Assembly (NCBI RefSeq): GCF_020073745.1
Contig: NZ_JAIRAU010000027.1
Location: forward strand, 514,001-578,000
Source: Nannocystis pusilla
GTDB taxonomy: Bacteria; Myxococcota_A; Polyangia; Nannocystales; Nannocystaceae
Reading direction: 5' to 3'
Length of the DNA stretch: 64,000 nt
The notes under the pieces were generated by a model. It was not told the origin of the DNA. It ran no database searches and saw only the letters and a program-made list of their open reading frames with translations. Below, piece by piece: positions 60,297-64,000 of this stretch (the stretch's first letter is position 1; every line of letters starts with the position of its first letter). The position numbers were made by a program, and so were the translations under genes.

Positions 60297-61577
60297 TCAC
60301 GGCTTCTCGCCGGCGAGGGCGCGGTCGCAGGCAGCGACGCGCTCGCGCAGGAGGACGCGCTCGCGCTCGTTGCGGGTCAGCGAGGCGGCGCGCTCGAGCT
60401 CGACGCGGGCCTCGGCGAAGCGCCCGAGCTTGAACAGCAGGTCGCCGCGCACGCCGGGCAACAGGTGATAGCGGGCGAGGGCGGGCTCGGAGACGAGGGC
60501 GTCGACGATCTTCAGGCCGGCGGCCGGACCCTCGGCCATGGCGACGGCGACGGCGCGGTTGAGCTCGACGACGGGCGAGGGCGAGAGCTGATAGAGGGCG
60601 GCGTAGAGGGCGGCGATCCGCGACCAGTCGGTGGCCTCGGGGGTGAGCGCGCGGGCGTGGCAGGCCGCGATCGCGGCCTGCAAGGCGTAGGGGCCGCGCG
60701 CGCCGCCGAGGGCGTCGATCCGCTCGAGCGCGGCGAGGCCGCGACGGATCAGCAACCTGTCCCAGAGAGCACGGTTCTGATCGTTGAGGAGGACCGGCTG
60801 GCCCCCGGGGCCGACGCGGGCGCGCGCGCGTGAGGCCTGGATCTCCATCAGCGCGACGAGGCCGTGGACCTCGGACTCGCCGGGCATGAGCTCGGCGACG
60901 ATCCGGCCGAGGCGCAGGGCCTCCTCGCACAGCGCGGGGCGCATCCAGTCGTCGCCCGAGGTGGCCGAGTAGCCCTCGTTGAAGATCAGGTAGATGACCT
61001 CGAGCACCGAGGACAGGCGCGCGGCCAGATCGGGGCCGCGCGGCACCTCGAACGGCACGCCCTCGTCGGCGAGCGTCCGCTTGGCCCGCACGATCCGCTG
61101 GGCGATGGTCGGCTCGGGCACGAGGTAGGCGCGGGCGATCTCGGCGGTGGTGAGGCCGCCGAGCAGGCGCAGGGTCAGCGCGACGCGGGCCTCGCTCGAC
61201 AGCGCCGGGTGACACGAGGTGAACACGAGGCGCAGCAGGTCGTCGCCGACGTCGTCGTCGAGCGCGGCGTCGAGGGCGGCTGCGGCGGTCTCCTGACGGG
61301 CGTCGATGGCCTCGCCGATCTCGGCGTGCTTGCGGCCGTGCCGCTCGAGGCGGCGCAGGTGATCGATGGCGCGGTGCTTGGCGGTGGCCATCAACCACGC
61401 GCCGGGATTGTCGGGCACGCCGGTGATCGGCCACTTCTCGAGGGCGATGACGAGGGCGTCCTGGGCCAGCTCCTCGGCGACGCCGAGGTCGCGCACGTAT
61501 CGCGTGAGGCCGGCGATGAGCTTCGCGGACTCCAGCCGCCAGACAGCGTGGATGGCGCGGTGGGCGTCGGGGGGCAC
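60297..61577 (-). CDS. ECF-type sigma factor with C-terminal TPR (ECF42/DUF6596-like)
   Basis: This 426-residue protein has region 2 (LTRYVRDLGVAEELAQDALVIALEKWP, GAWLMATAKHRAIDHLRR) and region 4 (RVALTLRLLGGLTTAEIARAYLVPEPTIAQRIVRAKRTL) of an extracytoplasmic-function sigma factor. The long C-terminal domain, VLEVIYLIFNEGYSAT, LCEEALRLGRIVAELMPGESEVHGLVALM and further TPR-like units, is typical of the ECF42 group (DUF6596). These are often next to YCII/DGPF-domain genes, but no such gene is in the window. No anti-sigma gene is seen, in line with this group being controlled by its own C-terminal domain. Confidence 0.9.
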   Translation of the reverse strand: MPPDAHRAIHAVWRLESAKLIAGLTRYVRDLGVAEELAQDALVIALEKWPITGVPDNPGAWLMATAKHRAIDHLRRLERHGRKHAEIGEAIDARQETAAAALDAALDDDVGDDLLRLVFTSCHPALSSEARVALTLRLLGGLTTAEIARAYLVPEPTIAQRIVRAKRTLADEGVPFEVPRGPDLAARLSSVLEVIYLIFNEGYSATSGDDWMRPALCEEALRLGRIVAELMPGESEVHGLVALMEIQASRARARVGPGGQPVLLNDQNRALWDRLLIRRGLAALERIDALGGARGPYALQAAIAACHARALTPEATDWSRIAALYAALYQLSPSPVVELNRAVAVAMAEGPAAGLKIVDALVSEPALARYHLLPGVRGDLLFKLGRFAEARVELERAASLTRNERERVLLRERVAACDRALAGEKP

Positions 61578-61709
61578 GGGAAGGGACTAGACCAACTCCG
61601 CGGGCCGGCGCAAGAGCGCGCGCGCCGACCCGCCGGACTTCGCGGCGAGCATGCGACTGCAACTTTGCAAGTGATGCGGCGCCGCGGGTGATCGCGACGA
61701 ATGCGCCTG

Positions 61710-62513
61710 TCAGGGCATCCCGGCCGCCGGGCCGCGGCGGAGCACCGCGAACGCGAGGTCGGAGGCGAACGGGTCGACCATGCCGACGACGGCGTGGCGG
61801 ATGTCGAGGACCCAGGTGTGCCCGTCGGCGGTCAGGGTCGACCAGCGCTCGTGCGGGACGGCGACGGTCTGACCGGCGTGCGTGAATGCGATCTGGGCGT
61901 CGCCTTGTTCGCAGCCGGGCTGGAGCTCGACGGTGAAGGGGGCGACGACCTCGGCGACGAATTCCTCGGCCCAGCCCTCGGAGCTCTGCGAGCCGCCGCC
62001 GGCGACGGCGAGCACGAGGCCGTCGTTGTCGGTCAGGCGCAGCCAGGAGTCGGGCTGATCCTCGAAGGCGTTGACGCGGCGGAAGGAGAGCTCGACGGGG
62101 TCGCCGACGGCGAGGTCGATGGCGAGGTCGACGGCCTCGAGGTCGATGACGTCGGTCGAGGGGCCGAGGTCCGGGTATTCGCAGTCGAGGATCAGCTCGA
62201 GCGCCTCGGCGGTGACGCCGAGGGCGTTGACGATGCAGGAGGCGCTGCGCTCCGTGACGCACACCTCCAAGTCGCACGACGGGCCGGGGACGCCCCATTC
62301 GACCTCGAATTGGGCCCTGGCGCCGGTCGGCAGGTCGCAGCCGGAGACGCCGCCCTCGCTGGTGCCCGCGGTCGGTTCGTCGGGGCCGGTGTCGGTGCCG
62401 GCCGTGGTGTCGGTGGTGTCGGTGGTGTCGGTGTCGCCGGCCTTGCCGGGAGCGCAGGCGCCGAGGACGGCGAGGAGGAGCACAGGACGTACGTAGTTGA
62501 TGTAGACAGGCAT
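61710..62513 (-). CDS. Lipoprotein with short Thr/Asp linker
   Basis: This 267-residue protein starts MPVYINYVRPVLLLAVLGACAPG with lipobox Cys20. A linker of about 40 residues, GDTDTTDTTDTTAGTDTGPD, is shorter than in the other linker lipoproteins. The mature domain is acidic and beta-rich with six Cys (GCDLPTGARAQFEVEWG, SCDLEVCVTERSASCIVNAL, LDCEYPDLGPS), ending DIRHAVVGMVDPFASDLAFAVLRRG. I recognise no family. Its start and end each contain weak dispersed-repeat matches (GACAGGCAT and CCTGTCAGGGCATC). Confidence 0.8.
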   Translation of the reverse strand: MPVYINYVRPVLLLAVLGACAPGKAGDTDTTDTTDTTAGTDTGPDEPTAGTSEGGVSGCDLPTGARAQFEVEWGVPGPSCDLEVCVTERSASCIVNALGVTAEALELILDCEYPDLGPSTDVIDLEAVDLAIDLAVGDPVELSFRRVNAFEDQPDSWLRLTDNDGLVLAVAGGGSQSSEGWAEEFVAEVVAPFTVELQPGCEQGDAQIAFTHAGQTVAVPHERWSTLTADGHTWVLDIRHAVVGMVDPFASDLAFAVLRRGPAAGMP

Positions 62514-62595
62514 AAGGAAGAGGCCGAGCTTAGGCGGCGCGGGCGTGGCTCCGCAAGACCGCGGCGATCGGTGGTGTCATCCCGTGCCCTGTGAT

Positions 62596-62718
62596 TCATC
62601 CGTGATGCCGAGTTGAGGGGTCTTGCGGCCCCTCCGCGTCGTCGGCGACCCGTTGGCGGCGCAAGTAGAGGTCGCGCGGATCGAGCGGCGCGGCGAGGAT
62701 GAACAGGTTGCCGGGCAC
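62596..62718 (-). CDS. Possible 40-residue protein or gene fragment
   Basis: A GTG-started frame encodes VPGNLFILAAPLDPRDLYLR, then RQRVADDAEGPQDPSTRHHG. The first half looks like natural protein and the second half like filler. It lies between the lipoprotein and coiled-coil membrane protein genes. No SD is evident. It could be the remains of a longer gene. Low confidence. Confidence 0.25.
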   Translation of the reverse strand: MPGNLFILAAPLDPRDLYLRRQRVADDAEGPQDPSTRHHG

Positions 62719-62746
62719 ACCGGCGAGCGGTCGGTCGCGCTGCCGG

Positions 62747-63478
62747 TCACGCCTTGGCGTCGGCGTCGCCCTCGCGGATCATTCGCAGGAAGGACTTGAT
62801 GCCGGCGATGATCTCGCGGTTGTCGGTCAGGCGATCGAGGCTGTCCTCGAACTTGCGGGCGAGGGCGCCGATCTTCTGCTCGAGCTCGACGCGCTGGCGG
62901 TCGGTGCGGGCGGTCAGCTGGTCGTGCTCCTCGCGCAGCTTCTTCAGCTCCTCCGCGAGCTTGTCGACGGCGGCCTCGTGCTGGGCGACCTGGCCGCGCA
63001 GCTTCATGACGTCGTCGCGCGGGTAGCGGGTGTCCTCGGCGAGCGCCTCGAGGCGCCGGCGGACCTGCTGGATCGAGGCCATCGCCGGGCGCACGAGGCA
63101 GGACAGCAGGTAGAAGCCGGCGAACGGGTAGCCGAGGTCGCTGTCGGTGAGCAGGGCGAGCGCCAGGGCGACGCCGGCGGAGACGATGTGGATCGTCAGG
63201 CTGGTCATCAGGGTCCAGCGCTTGACCCGCTCGGCGAACGCGAGCTGCTCGTCGGTGACCTTGATGCCGGCGTCCCGCGAGCGCCGCATCTCCGCCAGCA
63301 CCTCGCGCGCCCGGAAGTGCAGGTTCCACGGCAAGGTGATCAGGACGACGAGCCAGATCATCGCCGCGCCGGCCGCTCCCCAGGTCAGCAGCGTGCCCGG
63401 CGGCACGCCGCTCCACACGGCGACGCCGAGCGCGGCGAGGTAGGCGACGATGAGCAGCGCGAGCCCGGAGCCTTGCAT
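62747..63478 (-). CDS. Membrane protein with long C-terminal coiled coil
   Basis: This 243-residue protein starts MQGSGLALLIVAYLAALGVA. Two membrane helices come first (LLIVAYLAALGVAVW, AGAAMIWLVVLITLPWNL); a second pair lies at LMTSLTIHIVSAGVALALALL and YPFAGFYLLSCLV. The C-terminal 110 residues are a charged coiled coil (VMKLRGQVAQHEAAVDKLAEELKKLREEHDQL, KIGALARKFEDSLDRLTDNREIIAG). The function may be scaffolding or organising at the membrane. I recognise no family. The frame is open upstream of the chosen Met, but that part is low-complexity. Confidence 0.75.
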   Translation of the reverse strand: MQGSGLALLIVAYLAALGVAVWSGVPPGTLLTWGAAGAAMIWLVVLITLPWNLHFRAREVLAEMRRSRDAGIKVTDEQLAFAERVKRWTLMTSLTIHIVSAGVALALALLTDSDLGYPFAGFYLLSCLVRPAMASIQQVRRRLEALAEDTRYPRDDVMKLRGQVAQHEAAVDKLAEELKKLREEHDQLTARTDRQRVELEQKIGALARKFEDSLDRLTDNREIIAGIKSFLRMIREGDADAKA

Positions 63479-63743
63479 GCGGCGAGCATAGCCGGGCTCG
63501 CCGCTGCCAGGCGGCGCGGCGTGCTGGGCTGGGAGCGGTGCGAGGGCGGACACGCGCGTCCGCGACGGGGCGTCGGCGGGCTTGAGGACGCGCGGGGCGT
63601 CGCGGTCGCGCGCGCCGCAGGGACGAGCGGGCGACCGCGTGCGGGCGCTCGAGCGGGCCCTTGCGAATGGTCGCGGCCCCGCGGGCGAGCGGCGCTGTCG
63701 TGCGCGCGGTCCGGCGCGTATCCTCCCGCGGCGAGGTGAGGGC

Positions 63744-64000
63744 ATGAACTCCGGCGAGCACACGGTCTTCCTGATCGACGTCGACAACACGCTGCTCGAC
63801 AACGACGCGGTCCAGGCCGACCTGTGCGCCCACCTCGATCGCTCGCTCGGGGCCTGCAACTGCCGCGAGTACTTCGCGGTGCTCGAGGAGCTGCGCGCGG
63901 AGCTCGGCTACGTCGATTACCTGGGGACGCTGCAGCGCTACCGCGCGCGTCACGTCGACGACCAGTCGCTGCTGGCGGTGTCGCACTTCTTGCTCGACTA
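63744..64000 (+). CDS. HAD-superfamily hydrolase, N-terminal part
   Basis: The frame starts MNSGEHTVFLIDVDNTLLDND; DxDNT is motif I of HAD phosphatases, with the nucleophile Asp12 and the acid/base Asp14. A helical cap start follows (QADLCAHLDRSLGACNCREYFA and LEELRAELGYVDYLGTLQRYR). GAGGTGAG precedes the ATG. It runs off the window with about 85 codons visible, so motifs II-IV are not seen. Members of this type are often phosphoglycolate-phosphatase- or haloacid-dehalogenase-like; the substrate is not predictable. Confidence 0.85.
   Translation, partial: MNSGEHTVFLIDVDNTLLDNDAVQADLCAHLDRSLGACNCREYFAVLEELRAELGYVDYLGTLQRYRARHVDDQSLLAVSHFLLD

Overview
The window is about 64 kb of very GC-rich DNA with almost no AT-rich stretches. 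It comes from a predatory or social deltaproteobacterium of the Myxococcota, most likely near Nannocystaceae (an inference). The signs are a transmembrane Ser/Thr kinase fused to kinesin-light-chain-like TPRs, a second kinase next to an FHA protein, a T6SS VgrG, an ECF sigma factor with a TPR tail, a MoxR/VWA/HEAT operon, and several lipoproteins in which the lipid-modified Cys is followed by a long Thr/Gly/Asp/Ser linker. I saw no rRNA, tRNA, CRISPR array or intact insertion sequence.

Layout. 0-14 kb: VgrG (cut by the window edge), TPR kinase, amphi-Trp protein, TylF-type methyltransferase, YbjN-like protein, metallophosphoesterase, a CNB/thioredoxin-reductase-like flavoprotein coupled to a UBP zinc finger, a lectin-fold lipoprotein, and a kinase + FHA pair. 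14.7-22.1 kb: a tightly packed five-gene operon (two unrecognised proteins, MoxR AAA+ ATPase, VWA protein, TPR/HEAT protein). 22.3-26.7 kb: FolB, a Cys-rich lipoprotein, and a methyltransferase overlapping an S9 prolyl oligopeptidase. 27.2-30.2 kb: an island of clearly lower GC with an ABC/OLD-like AAA ATPase and a partner of unknown fold. This is the best candidate here for an undescribed (possibly anti-phage) system. 30.4-37.1 kb: a radical-SAM locus made of a TPR protein, a radical SAM enzyme and a divergent B12-type twin radical SAM protein with a zinc ribbon. 37-42.4 kb: SUKH-like protein, S41-like lipoprotein, a frameshifted GNAT gene, and a secreted repeat protein with QGIGKYE and LEQ repeats. 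43-48.8 kb: elicitor-type transglutaminase lipoprotein, Thr-linker lipoprotein, methyltransferase, membrane protein, and TetR divergent from Coq4. 48.8-64 kb: a Lys-rich/SUKH/ankyrin fusion, a Dph6-like ATP pyrophosphatase, a Tat-lipoprotein epimerase, GST, flavin monooxygenases, a V4R-like sensor with an RsbR/STAS protein, a sterol-desaturase-family hydroxylase, an ECF sigma factor, a lipoprotein, a coiled-coil membrane protein and the start of a HAD hydrolase.

The most striking signal is not a gene. A short palindrome, GGACATGTCC, and its variants GGACAGGT/ACCTGTCC recur dozens of times, usually paired as inverted repeats with 3-8 base loops. They lie in intergenic gaps, at stop and start codons, and inside reading frames, and they appear absent from the low-GC island. 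The core palindrome has no stop codon in any of six frames, which would explain how it can sit inside genes. In one gap its relative GGRCAGGTC forms a tandem array. I annotate the clearest copies individually. I made no database comparison; family names come from motifs read in the sequence.
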